Shown one piece after another: positions 26,193 to 33,926 of a stretch of 34,326 nt of DNA (position 1 is the stretch's first letter; each line of letters starts with the position of its first letter). Source of the stretch: an uncultured Algisphaera sp. (GTDB taxonomy: Bacteria; Planctomycetota; Phycisphaerae; Phycisphaerales; Phycisphaeraceae); contig CALLPP010000050.1 of NCBI GenBank assembly GCA_938015655.1, forward strand, positions 1 through 34,326, in the 5' to 3' direction. The notes beneath the pieces are model-generated. The model was not told the origin of the DNA and did not search any database. It was given only the letters and a program-made list of their open reading frames with translations. Both the position numbers and the translations under genes were made by a program.

Positions 26193-26333
26193 ACGTGTGA
26201 GAGAAGCCACGCACGCCTATGTGCGGCGAAAACGTTGGCTCACCTCCCCGCAACGACGGCCGGGGCTCGGCCGCCGCCTTAGGAGCGAACGCTTTCGCTC
26301 GCCCGCAACAAGCACGTGGCTTCTCACACACGT
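26193..26333. repeat. Imperfect 19-bp inverted repeat flanking ~100 bp, with an inner hairpin
   Basis: ACGTGTGAGAGAAGCCACG (26193-26211) matches the reverse complement of 26315-26333 at 18 of 19 positions. Inside, 26283-26300 forms a perfect 7-bp hairpin (GAGCGAA-CGCT-TTCGCTC). The element fills the gap between two minus-strand genes and reaches to 2 bp from the stop of the upstream GT4 gene. It could be a MITE-like insertion or a structured intergenic RNA; no coding capacity is seen. Confidence 0.6.
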
Positions 26334-26335
26334 TT

Positions 26336-27454
26336 TCAAGCACGCGTCAATTCGGCGTAACGCCGCAAATGGGCCGCACCAAACGCCACCAACGAAAAAC
26401 AGCCAGACCGCCGCAACCCCCTCCGGGCCAGCCCCGCCGCCAGCCGCGGGCGACGCAGGACCCGGGCCATCGCGTCCGCAAACCCCACCGAATCATCGGG
26501 CGCCACCAGCAGCGCCGCGCCGCCCGCCACCTCGGGCAAACACGACGCGTTGCTACAAACCACCGGCGTACCGGCCCGCATGGCCTCGGCCAGCGGCAGG
26601 CCGAACCCCTCGTACCGGCTGGGCACCGCCACCAGCGCCGCAGCACGGTACATCGCCGCCAACGCCTCGTGCTCGACGTACCCACAAAACATCACCTGAC
26701 GGTCGATACCCAGCCGCCGGGAAAGGTCCTCCGCCTCCGGATAGCGCCGATCACGCGGCCCCACCACCAGCAACCGCACGTCGCCTAAATCAGGACAGCC
26801 CGCCCGCATCTGCGCAAACGCCCGCACCAAGCCCGGCACGTTTTTGTAAGGATCACGACGCCCCACGTTCAGGATAAAACGTCCGGCATCTCGGGCCGCC
26901 GCCGGCATCCCCTCCGCCAACCCCGCGGGTGGAGCAACCGCATTGTGAATCACCGTGATTTTTTCCCGACGCACCTCCAGCGTGCGCACGATGTCCCTGG
27001 CCGAGTAATCACTGACGGTCAACACCGCCGCCGCGCGGCGGGTCTGGAGCCTCAACCACCGCTCCCAAAACCACAGCAAACGCTGCTTCCGGCTGCGGGC
27101 CAGCTGCCCCCGGCACACCAGCGGGATCACGTCGTGCAGAGTCACCACCCGCCGCCACCGTCCCCGCAGCGGCGCAAACACGTCCGGACAGTGAAGCACC
27201 GCGTCACGCTCGCCGGGCCGCTGGCGGGCGCCACCCCAACCCACGCGGCCCGGCTTAGGCACCAGCCTCAGCGCCGACGAACGCTGCACCGCCGCCGGCA
27301 ACGCATCCATCACCTCCGGGCGGATCCACGCCGTCACCGGGCGGTCGGGGCCCGCCGCGTCGATCCCCCGCAAGAGATTCAGCGTGTAGACCCCGATCCC
27401 CGACGGCTCGGGCCCCAGGGTCCGGGCGTCGATCGTTGTCGCAGCCGTAGGCAT
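26336..27454 (-). CDS. Family 4 glycosyltransferase (first gene of the polysaccharide cluster)
   Basis: 372 residues from ATG 27454 (MPTAATTIDARTLGPEPSGI). The longer start adds 17 residues of upstream sequence. GT4 features: DARTLGPEPSGIGVYTLNLL start, VVTLHDVIPLVCRG, VLTVSDYSARDIVRTL, FILNVGRRDPYKNVPGLVRAF, VPSRYEGFGLPLAEAMRAG (EX7E) and SCLPEVAGGAALLV. It resembles the other 'DGxNL/DARTL' GT4 of the cluster (22130-23413), which may indicate an old duplication. A TACCAT box at 27462-27467 lies 7 bp before the ATG, so the transcript may begin at the start codon. Confidence 0.92.
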   Translation of the reverse strand: MPTAATTIDARTLGPEPSGIGVYTLNLLRGIDAAGPDRPVTAWIRPEVMDALPAAVQRSSALRLVPKPGRVGWGGARQRPGERDAVLHCPDVFAPLRGRWRRVVTLHDVIPLVCRGQLARSRKQRLLWFWERWLRLQTRRAAAVLTVSDYSARDIVRTLEVRREKITVIHNAVAPPAGLAEGMPAAARDAGRFILNVGRRDPYKNVPGLVRAFAQMRAGCPDLGDVRLLVVGPRDRRYPEAEDLSRRLGIDRQVMFCGYVEHEALAAMYRAAALVAVPSRYEGFGLPLAEAMRAGTPVVCSNASCLPEVAGGAALLVAPDDSVGFADAMARVLRRPRLAAGLARRGLRRSGCFSLVAFGAAHLRRYAELTRA

Positions 27455-27461
27455 AGCCGCG

Positions 27462-27467
27462 ATGGTA
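27462..27467 (-). promoter_or_regulatory. Candidate -10 box (TACCAT) giving a leaderless GT4 transcript
   Basis: TACCAT on the minus strand ends 7 nt before the ATG at 27454, about where transcription would start. No ribosome-binding site lies between. No good -35 is seen. Confidence 0.3.
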
Positions 27468-27606
27468 CGTCCACCGCCGTCCCGCACACGCCCCCCAGGC
27501 TCCACCCCAGCTCGTCCCCCTCCGTACCGAGTTCACCGCACTCAGATCCGAAGCCGTCCCGGCGCCACGACCTCGCCGGCCCGCCGCTCCCCGTGCAACC
27601 CGAAAG

Positions 27607-27647
27607 AAAAGCCGACACCGCGGCCGGCGGCCACGGCGTCGGCTTTT
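27607..27647 (-). terminator. Intrinsic terminator downstream of frr (possibly bidirectional)
   Basis: An inverted repeat with 19-nt arms (AAAAGCCGAC..., 17 of 19 paired, 3-nt loop) is flanked by A4 and T4 runs. On the minus strand the stem is followed by CTTTTCTTTCG. It lies about 200 nt after the frr stop and before the polysaccharide promoter. Confidence 0.75.
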
Positions 27648-27845
27648 GCGGTGGCTCTGCGCCCAAAGCCCCGTCGGCCCGCGTCGCCGCCAGAACGCAG
27701 CATCGAAACTCAACCGGCTGCCGCCAGCGCGACGCGGTTTTCGCAAGGAGGTTGAAGCAGACAACCCCGAAGGATTACCGATGACACCGAAGCCGCGGAG
27801 GCCGCAGCCCACAAGACACGCGTTTAAATAATTCGATGCGGTGCT

Positions 27846-28412
27846 CTAAACGGCTTCAATGTCTGCCGTCTTCTCCGACACCAGCTTGTCCACGACCCCC
27901 TCGTACTTCTTCAGCAGACCCTGGATTTCGTCTTTCGCCCCCTTTACGTCGTCCTCACTCACCGGGCTATCCTTGTCTTTACCCGCCTGGTCCACGTGCT
28001 TGTTCGCGTCGCGCCGCGCGTTGCGGATGGTGACCTTCGCGTGTTCGCCCATCTGCTTCACACTAGCCACCAGCTGCTTGCGGCGGTCACCCGACAAACT
28101 CGGAATACTCAGCCGCACCTGCTTGGCGTCCACCACCGGCGTCATCCCCAGATTTGCCTTCTCCAGACTCTTGGCGATCTCGTTGGCCGTGCTCGGGTCA
28201 AAAGGCTTGATGAGTAGTTGATTGCTCTCGGGCGCCGAGATCAGCGCCACCGACCGCAGCTCGGTTTCCGCCCCATAGCACTCGACCTTTACCATCTCCA
28301 CCATCGACGCGTTGGCCCGCCCGGTCCGCACGCCCTTCATCTCGTGCTTGACGTGGTCCACGCCCTTCTGCATCGCCTCTTCGGCTTCAAGTTGAATTTC
28401 GTCGAGGTCCAT
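27846..28412 (-). CDS. frr: Ribosome recycling factor
   Basis: 188 residues from ATG 28412 (MDLDEIQLEAEE), chosen because GGAG lies 9 nt upstream and the length fits the family (about 185). The track start adds 12 residues. RRF splits post-termination ribosomes together with EF-G, which is also encoded here (fusA, 30892). Signatures: KHEMKGVRTGRANASMVEMV near the N-terminus, the central SAPESNQLLIKPFDPS, ANEIAKSLEKANLGMTP, IPSLSGDRRKQLV and the C-terminal helix VTIRNARRDANKHV. It lies downstream of pyrH, as in many bacteria, but the gap here is 239 bp. Confidence 0.96.
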   Translation of the reverse strand: MDLDEIQLEAEEAMQKGVDHVKHEMKGVRTGRANASMVEMVKVECYGAETELRSVALISAPESNQLLIKPFDPSTANEIAKSLEKANLGMTPVVDAKQVRLSIPSLSGDRRKQLVASVKQMGEHAKVTIRNARRDANKHVDQAGKDKDSPVSEDDVKGAKDEIQGLLKKYEGVVDKLVSEKTADIEAV

Positions 28413-28651
28413 TGCGTTGCGCTCCATGAGTAGGACGGGGGATGGCACATCCTACAAATCCCCGCGTCGCTGCGCGGCCGCTCGGCGCCGGACGCCCCCC
28501 CGGCCAAGCCGGGCGTGCCCGGGCCGGGACCCACCCCAAACATCGCTACGGATGACCTTCATCTCCGCGAAAGCCGGACCCCAGCCAAAATGGCCCCCGC
28601 CCAGCAAGAACCAGTTCCACCACGCTCCCGCCCCGCCGCCGGGCCCGAACG
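28413..28651. other. Intergenic region between pyrH and frr
   Basis: 239 bp, C-rich on the plus strand. A 6-bp GC hairpin (CCCGGC-CAA-GCCGGG, 28499-28513) has no T-tract. It holds the frr Shine-Dalgarno sequence (GGAG) at its left end. No gene seen. Confidence 0.45.
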
Positions 28652-29419
28652 TCAAGACGAGCCGCCTACCCCCACCACCACCCGCGTGCCGATGTCCTCG
28701 CCCTGCACCACCCGCGCAATGTTGCCCGGCTTTTTCATGTCGAAGACCACGATCGGAATGTTCTGCGCCCGGCACTGGGCAAAGCTGCCTACGTCCATCA
28801 CCTTCAAATCGCGCTCGATCGCCTCGTCAAACGTGATCGAGTCGTAGCGCACCGCGTCGTCAAACTTGTTGGGGTCCTTGTCGTAGATCCCGTCCACCTT
28901 CGTCGCCTTGAGCACCACGCTGGCCCCGATCTCGCTGGCCCGCAGGCTCGCGCCGCTGTCGGTCGTGCTAAACGGGTTGCCCGTGCCCGCCGCAAAAATC
29001 ACCACCCGCCCCTTCTCCAGATGCCGCAGCGCCCGGCCGCGGATGAAGTGCTCGGCCACCGACGACACCATCAACGCGCTCATCACCCGCGCCGGCACGC
29101 CCGCGGTCTCCAGCGCCTCCTTCAGCGCCAGCGCGTTCACCACCGTGCCCAGCATCCCCATCTGGTCCGCGATCGCCTGCGGGATCAGCCCCTCCTCGGC
29201 CAGCGTCGCCCCGCGGATGATGTTGCCCCCGCCCACCACCACCGCCAGCTCGGTGCCCTGCCGCGCCGCCTCGGCGATCTCCCCGGCGATCAGCTTCAGC
29301 TCTTTCGAGTCGATCCCAAAGCCGTCCTTCGCACAGAAAGACTCGCCGCTGATCTTCAGCAAAGCGCGGTGATAATGGGGCTTGTCTGACGGGTTCACGG
29401 GCTCAGCAGGCGTGTTCAT
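28652..29419 (-). CDS. pyrH: Uridylate (UMP) kinase
   Basis: 255 residues. It phosphorylates UMP to UDP in pyrimidine nucleotide synthesis; UDP-sugars for the glycan genes here draw on that pool. Amino-acid-kinase fold motifs: ALLKISGESF (19-28), VVVGGGNIIRG (60-70), ADQMGMLGTVVNALAL, VIFAAGTGNPFSTTDSGASLRA, LKATKVDGIYDKDP and the C-terminal FDMKKPGNIARVVQGEDIGT. An N-terminal extension of about 15 residues precedes the core. Upstream, TTCAAT ends 7 nt before the ATG and may be a -10 box for a leaderless message. It is divergent from the Uma2 gene. Confidence 0.97.
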   Translation of the reverse strand: MNTPAEPVNPSDKPHYHRALLKISGESFCAKDGFGIDSKELKLIAGEIAEAARQGTELAVVVGGGNIIRGATLAEEGLIPQAIADQMGMLGTVVNALALKEALETAGVPARVMSALMVSSVAEHFIRGRALRHLEKGRVVIFAAGTGNPFSTTDSGASLRASEIGASVVLKATKVDGIYDKDPNKFDDAVRYDSITFDEAIERDLKVMDVGSFAQCRAQNIPIVVFDMKKPGNIARVVQGEDIGTRVVVGVGGSS

Positions 29420-29506
29420 GGGCAGGATTGAACCACCCCCGGGGCCCCACGTCCACCGAAAACACCACGCCCCGCGATTTCCACCGGTTTCTGGCCGCGC
29501 AGGGGG

Positions 29507-29512
29507 TACGAT
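29507..29512 (+). promoter_or_regulatory. Candidate -10 box (TACGAT) giving a leaderless Uma2 transcript
   Basis: TACGAT ends 6 nt before the ATG at 29519, so transcription would begin at or near the A of the start codon. The same word occurs 9 nt before the rsmA GTG. No convincing -35. Confidence 0.35.
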
Positions 29513-29518
29513 TCAGCC

Positions 29519-30052
29519 ATGGAAGCCCGCTCGCACCCCCCGCACTACACCGCCGAGGACTACCAGACCTGGCCCGGCGACTGGGAGCTGTGGCACGGCA
29601 CCCCGGTCTCCATGTCCCCCTCGCCCACCTTCCGGCACCAGAAGCTGCTGGGCGATCTGGTCTACCAGCTTCGTCTGCAACTCGAAGGCCGCTCCGCCTG
29701 CCCCTGCGACATCGTGGTCGAGCACGACTGGCACATCGCCCACGACCACATCGTCCGCCCCGACCTCATGATCGTCTGCGGCCCCTTCGAAGGCGACTTC
29801 CTCGACCGCCCCCCCGCCCTGGCCGCCGAGATCCTCTCCCCCGCCACCGCCCACAAAGACCGCAGCGCCAAACGCGACCTCTACGCCCGCCAAGGCGTCG
29901 CCGTCTACCTGATCGTCGATCCCGACACCGCCACCATCAAAACCCTCACCCGCACCGCCGACGGATCGCTCGAGCCCGCCCCCCACGCCGGCGACACCAC
30001 CCCCGTCACCCTCCACGACGGCTGCACCCTTCAGATTCCGCCCACCCTCTGA
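29519..30052 (+). CDS. Uma2-family (DUF820) PD-(D/E)XK-type endonuclease
   Basis: 177 residues. The layout follows the Uma2 family: YTAEDYQTWPGDWELWHGTPVSM ('..YEL.dG..v.M.P'), P(T)FRHQKLLGDLVYQL, then VRPDLMIV with the conserved Asp, ALAAEILSPATAHKD with the conserved Glu, SAKRDLYARQGVAVYLIVDP with the conserved Lys, and a beta-rich end. The restriction-endonuclease-like active site (Asp, Glu, Lys) is complete, so a nuclease is plausible, but the role of this widespread family is not established. It is abundant in cyanobacteria and planctomycetes. It stands alone between the divergent pyrH and the convergent NYN gene. Confidence 0.88.
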   Translation: MEARSHPPHYTAEDYQTWPGDWELWHGTPVSMSPSPTFRHQKLLGDLVYQLRLQLEGRSACPCDIVVEHDWHIAHDHIVRPDLMIVCGPFEGDFLDRPPALAAEILSPATAHKDRSAKRDLYARQGVAVYLIVDPDTATIKTLTRTADGSLEPAPHAGDTTPVTLHDGCTLQIPPTL

Positions 30053-30099
30053 ACCGCCGCGGTATCCACCCCATCCGCCTTCCGGACGCGCCGGCGCCG

Positions 30100-30588
30100 T
30101 CAGTCGTCCTCTATCCCAAACACGTCCAGCCAGGCATCCACGCTCTCGGCGTCCAGCGGCTCGATCCGCGGCCGCGCCGGCGGCCGCGGCCCCACCACCC
30201 CCTTCGCGTGGTCGCGCGTCAGCCGCGCGATGAAAACATCACTTGGTAGATCCGTCGCCCCCCGCGCCCGGGCCGCCGCCCGAATTTCCCGGTCGCTGCT
30301 GACCACCGTCAGCCGCTTGGGCGCCGAACTCGCCCGCACCCGTGCGATGATCACCTCGTCCGCCGACCGCCCGGAGCCCGAATAGATCAGCTCCACCCCC
30401 TCCACCGGCGACACCGCCGCCCCCATCGGCTTCACCCGCCCGTCCGCCACCACCAGCACGCCCCCGCCCCGCGGCCCCACCCACCGCGACGTCGCCAGCG
30501 CCCGGCACAATCCCGCCTCGTCCATCCCCGCCATCCGCGGCGGCAGGTCCGCCCGCAACACGTTGTAACAATCCACCATCAGCGGCAT
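30100..30588 (-). CDS. YacP-like NYN-domain protein (putative RNase)
   Basis: 162 residues from ATG 30588, supported by an AAGGAG Shine-Dalgarno sequence 5 nt upstream; the track start adds 21 residues. The NYN (PIN-like) fold is shown by an N-terminal MVDCYNVLRADLP with the first Asp, VLVVADGRV, then YSGSGRSADEVIIARV and VVSSDREIRAAARARG. These acidic positions correspond to the metal site of PIN-like ribonucleases, and the 'S...ADE.I' and 'VVSSD..I' words match the YacP/Rae1 family, which cuts mRNA in Firmicutes ribosomes. The match is at motif level. It is convergent with the Uma2 gene, with 47 bp between stops. Confidence 0.82.
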   Translation of the reverse strand: MPLMVDCYNVLRADLPPRMAGMDEAGLCRALATSRWVGPRGGGVLVVADGRVKPMGAAVSPVEGVELIYSGSGRSADEVIIARVRASSAPKRLTVVSSDREIRAAARARGATDLPSDVFIARLTRDHAKGVVGPRPPARPRIEPLDAESVDAWLDVFGIEDD

Positions 30589-30891
30589 GAGGGCTCCTTC
30601 GACACCAGGACCAGGCCCCGGGCCGCCCGAAGACCAACCCACCCGGGCCACCCCCGGACCGCGTGTCTCTTGACGCCTGCCGGTGATCGGCTAATCTCTT
30701 CGGCTCGGTGGCGAGCTGATCCTAACGTGATGCCACACCGCAACCTGCGGACTCCCTCCGGCAGCCTCGGCTAAAGCCCGAACGGCTCGAATGTTATCGT
30801 TGCCTCCCCGCTCGTTGGCCTGGTCAACCCCACGCCGCGGCGCCGGCCTTCCCCCCCCTCGCCCCACCCCTTTCCGCCCCCTGGTCCCCCC
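30589..30891. other. Divergent intergenic region upstream of fusA
   Basis: 303 bp with no gene. It holds the NYN Shine-Dalgarno sequence at the left and a good plus-strand promoter (30670-30697), leaving a fusA leader of about 188 nt. I see no recognisable riboswitch or ribosomal-protein binding structure in that leader; its last 60 nt are strongly C-rich. Confidence 0.5.
30670..30697 (+). promoter_or_regulatory. Sigma70-type promoter for fusA
   Basis: TTGACG, 16-bp spacer, TAATCT. The -35 matches the consensus at 5 of 6 positions and the -10 keeps the key TA...T. Expected start near 30704. It is the best -35/-10 pair I found in the window. Confidence 0.5.
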
Positions 30892-33030
30892 ATGAGCACC
30901 GCAACCGACACCGGCAAACTCTCCCGCCTGCAAAAGACCCGCAACTTCGGCATCTGCGCTCACATCGACGCGGGCAAGACGACCACCACCGAGCGGGTTC
31001 TTTACTACACCGGCAAGAGCCACAAGATCGGCGAAGTCCACGACGGCGCCGCCACCATGGACCACCTGCAAGACGAGCAGGACCGCGGCATCACCATCCA
31101 GTCCGCGGCCACCACCTGCCCGTGGACCCGCGCCGGGGTGGAATACACCTGCAACCTAATCGACACCCCCGGCCACGTGGACTTCACCATGGAAGTCGAG
31201 CGGTCGATGCGCGTGCTCGACGGCGCAGTGGTGGTTTTCGACGGTAAAGAAGGTGTCGAAGCCCAGTCTGAAACCGTGTGGCGGCAGGCCGAGCGCTACG
31301 GCGTGCCCCGCATCTGCTTCATCAACAAGATGGACAAGATCGGGGCCGACTTCGACTTCAGCTTCAGCTCCATCGGCGAGCGTCTGGGCGCCAAAGCCAT
31401 CGCCGTGCAGTGGCCCATCGGCGCCGGGCACGACTTCAAAGGTCTGGTCGACCTGATCACCATGAAGGCCGTGTACTTCACCGGCGACATGGGCTCGGTC
31501 ATCGAAGACCAGCACGACATCCCCGACGACCTCAAAGAAATCTGCGAGAAGAAACGCGAAGAAATGATCGAAGGCGTCTGCGACGCCGACGACGACCTCG
31601 CCGAGAAATACCTGGGCGGCGAAGAAATCACCGAAGCCGAGATCCGTGCCGCCCTGCGCAAGGGCACGCTCGAAAAACTCTTCCACCCGACATTCTGCGG
31701 CAGCGCACTGCAAAACGTGGGCGTGCAGAAGGTGCTCGACGGCGTGATCGACTACCTGCCCGACCCCACCGAAGTGCCCGAGACCGAAGGCACCGACCCC
31801 GACGACGCCGAGAAGCGTCTGACCCGCCCCCACAGCGAAGACGCCCCCCTGTCGGCGCTGGTGTTCAAAATCGTCAACGACGCCCACGGCGACCTGACCT
31901 ACGTGCGCATCTACTCGGGCAAGCTGGAAAAAGGCACCCGGGTGCTGAACTCCAACAACGGCAAGAAAGAGATCGTCAGCCGCATCTTCGAGATGCACTC
32001 CAAAGACCGCCTGGCCCGCGACGAAGCGCTCGCCGGCGAGATCGTCGCCGTGGTCGGCCTCAAGCAGTCGTTCACCGGCGAAACCCTGTGCTCGGCCGAC
32101 GACCCGATCGTGCTGGACCGCATGGACTTCCCCGAGCCGGTGATCAGCATGAGCATCGAGCCCGCCACCGCCGGCGACAAAGAAAAGCTCTCCACCGCGC
32201 TGGGCACCATCCGCCGCGAAGACCCCAGCTTCCAGGCCAACTACGACGAAGAAACCGGCGAGACCATCATCGCCGGCATGGGCGAGCTGCACCTGGACAT
32301 CATCACCACCAAGCTCACCCGCGACATGAAGATCGGCGTCAACGTGGGCCAGCCGCGCGTGGCCTACAAAGAGTGCATCACCGGCGCCGCCGAGGCCCGC
32401 GGCATCCACAAGAAGCAGTCCGGCGGCCGCGGCCAGTTTGGCGACTGCACCATCAACGTCTCGCCCATCACCGAAGAAGAAGCCGAAGAGCAAGAGCTCA
32501 AGTGGCAAGACGGCGTAGTCTTCGTCGACAAGGTCACCGGCGGCTCGATCCCCCGCGAGTTCATCCCCTCGGTTGGCGTGGGCTGCCGCAATACCGCCAA
32601 GGGCGGCGTGCTCGCCGGCTACCCGCTGTTGGGCGTCAAGGTCGAGCTGCTGGAAGGCAAGTACCACGACGTCGACTCGTCGCAGATCGCCTTCGAAATG
32701 GCCGGCACCATCGCCTTCAAGGAAGCCACCCGCAAGGCCGGCCTCCAGCTCATGGAGCCGATGATGAAGGTCATCGTCACCACCCCCGACGAGTTCTTCG
32801 GCAACGTCACCGGCGACCTCAACCGCCGCCGGGCGATGATCATCGGCGATGAGGAACGCGGCGTGGTCCGCATCATCACCGCCGAAGCCCCGCTAAGCGA
32901 GATGTTTGGCTACAGCAACAGCCTCCGCGGCATGAGCCAGGGCCGCGCGTCCTACGCCATGGAGCCGCTGCGTTACGCCGCCGTGCCTGCCGGGGTGGCC
33001 AAAACCATCCTGGAAGATGGCAAGTCCTGA
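30892..33030 (+). CDS. fusA: Translation elongation factor G
   Basis: 712 residues. This GTPase drives translocation of tRNA and mRNA and, with RRF, ribosome recycling. G1 [19 protein letters not shown] (23-41), switch [24 protein letters not shown]4 [10 protein letters not shown], then the domain III-V signatures [36 protein letters not shown] and the C-terminal [16 protein letters not shown] and [22 protein letters not shown]. Length is usual. It lies apart from the rpsL-rpsG-tuf genes with which it is often grouped, and it has its own promoter and terminator, so it is monocistronic here. No Shine-Dalgarno sequence precedes the ATG. Confidence 0.98.
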   Translation: MSTATDTGKLSRLQKTRNFGICAHIDAGKTTTTERVLYYTGKSHKIGEVHDGAATMDHLQDEQDRGITIQSAATTCPWTRAGVEYTCNLIDTPGHVDFTMEVERSMRVLDGAVVVFDGKEGVEAQSETVWRQAERYGVPRICFINKMDKIGADFDFSFSSIGERLGAKAIAVQWPIGAGHDFKGLVDLITMKAVYFTGDMGSVIEDQHDIPDDLKEICEKKREEMIEGVCDADDDLAEKYLGGEEITEAEIRAALRKGTLEKLFHPTFCGSALQNVGVQKVLDGVIDYLPDPTEVPETEGTDPDDAEKRLTRPHSEDAPLSALVFKIVNDAHGDLTYVRIYSGKLEKGTRVLNSNNGKKEIVSRIFEMHSKDRLARDEALAGEIVAVVGLKQSFTGETLCSADDPIVLDRMDFPEPVISMSIEPATAGDKEKLSTALGTIRREDPSFQANYDEETGETIIAGMGELHLDIITTKLTRDMKIGVNVGQPRVAYKECITGAAEARGIHKKQSGGRGQFGDCTINVSPITEEEAEEQELKWQDGVVFVDKVTGGSIPREFIPSVGVGCRNTAKGGVLAGYPLLGVKVELLEGKYHDVDSSQIAFEMAGTIAFKEATRKAGLQLMEPMMKVIVTTPDEFFGNVTGDLNRRRAMIIGDEERGVVRIITAEAPLSEMFGYSNSLRGMSQGRASYAMEPLRYAAVPAGVAKTILEDGKS

Positions 33031-33062
33031 ATTTAAACAGGCACAACACCGCCTTCGGCCAG

Positions 33063-33088
33063 GCCCCGCCCAGCGCGGGGCTTTTTTT
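33063..33088 (+). terminator. Intrinsic terminator of fusA
   Basis: Perfect 7-bp stem GCCCCGC / GCGGGGC with a 5-nt loop, followed directly by T7. It lies 33 nt after the fusA stop. A classic Rho-independent terminator. Confidence 0.92.
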
Positions 33089-33091
33089 GCG

Positions 33092-33206
33092 CCTACCAAA
33101 AATTTGCACCATAACAAAAAATTTTATGATGACATCTCCTGATCCCGTGCTACGCTTTATACCCGTAGTTTTTGAAGTTGTTATTTAGTTCTTCAAGAGG
33201 TTTTCG
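33092..33206 (+). promoter_or_regulatory. AT-rich promoter region of the PEP-CTERM gene
   Basis: The stretch is much richer in A/T than the surrounding sequence (AAAATTTGC.., AAAAAATTTTATG). Overlapping -10 candidates TACGCT and TTTATA occur at 33151-33161, giving a leader of about 40 nt. A Shine-Dalgarno-like AAGAGG ends 6 nt before the ATG. No -35 is clear. Confidence 0.4.
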
Positions 33207-33875
33207 ATGTTTGACCCCTTCTCCCGCCCGTCCGCCTCGGTCGCTGCCGCATGTGGGCTCGCCCTTGCCTTCGGCACGCAAAGCCTCGCCCAGTTTTCCC
33301 CCCCCGACATTTCCAACAACGTCGATGAGCCCGACCGTTTTGTGCTAAGCGAAGGATCCAACACGGTGAGCGGCTCGGTCTCCAACGCGGCCCAGCCCGG
33401 CGGTGACCCCGACTTCTTCACCTTGGTGGTGCCCGACGGCTGGCGGATCGACCGTATCGAGCTGACAAATTACACCGGCGCTGCCGTCTCGTTCTTCGGC
33501 TTTGCCGAAGGCGACAGCCTCCCTGCCGTGCCCACCCAAGATGGGGCAACCTTCACCGCCGAGGCCGACGGGTTCGCCCTCATCGGAGCCGATCAAATCG
33601 GTGGTCAGCTTTTTTTCCCGCTGGTGATCGGCGATGTCAACATCCCCGGCGAGCCACCAACGCCCCCCCTCATTTCCACCCCCCGATTTGATCCCATCGC
33701 CGGTCTGGGCCCCGGAAGCTACGCCTTTGTGTTCGAAGAAACGTCGGCCATCGCCGTGAACTACGAACTAGATTTCCAGGTGTCTCAAGCCATCCCCGAG
33801 CCCAGCTCCGCCCTGCTTACCGTCGGCACCACCGCGTTGTTGAGCCTGCGCCGCCGGCGTCGCGCTAACGCCTAA
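33207..33875 (+). CDS. PEP-CTERM sorting-signal exported protein
   Basis: 222 residues. N-terminal signal peptide (SASVAAACGLALAFGTQSLAQ). The middle is an acidic, beta-rich domain with no named family (SNTVSGSVSNAAQPGGDPDFFTLVVPDGWRIDRIEL resembles pre-peptidase C-like beta domains that begin 'D.D.f.l.v..g'). The C-terminus IPEPSSALLTVGTTALLSLR followed by RRRR is a complete PEP-CTERM tail: the PEP motif, a hydrophobic helix and a basic cluster. Such proteins are cleaved and sorted by exosortase (EpsH/XrtA type) and are usually tied to exopolysaccharide clusters; no exosortase gene is in the window. Own promoter and, unlike most genes here, an SD-like sequence. Confidence 0.9.
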   Translation: MFDPFSRPSASVAAACGLALAFGTQSLAQFSPPDISNNVDEPDRFVLSEGSNTVSGSVSNAAQPGGDPDFFTLVVPDGWRIDRIELTNYTGAAVSFFGFAEGDSLPAVPTQDGATFTAEADGFALIGADQIGGQLFFPLVIGDVNIPGEPPTPPLISTPRFDPIAGLGPGSYAFVFEETSAIAVNYELDFQVSQAIPEPSSALLTVGTTALLSLRRRRRANA

Positions 33876-33926
33876 GCACGCCGCTCCTATCATCTCGGCC
33901 GTGCCCCGCCGCACGTCGACACCGGG

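Larger units (their letters stand above)
27455..27845. other. Intergenic region between frr and the polysaccharide cluster
   Basis: No credible gene. It contains the frr terminator (27607-27647, minus) and, next to the GT4 start, the TACCAT -10 candidate at 27462-27467. The ORFs across it are antisense or low-complexity and resemble no protein. It marks the boundary between the housekeeping frr-pyrH pair and the surface-polysaccharide operon. Confidence 0.55.

Noticed and set aside
28499-28513. CCCGGC-CAA-GCCGGG hairpin after pyrH as a terminator
   Set aside because: It lacks a T-tract on either strand and the stem is only 6 bp.
31156-32667. 503-aa minus-strand ORF (and 31278..32852 plus-strand ORF)
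   Set aside because: Both lie inside fusA, whose own frame carries all EF-G motifs; they are low-complexity shadows.
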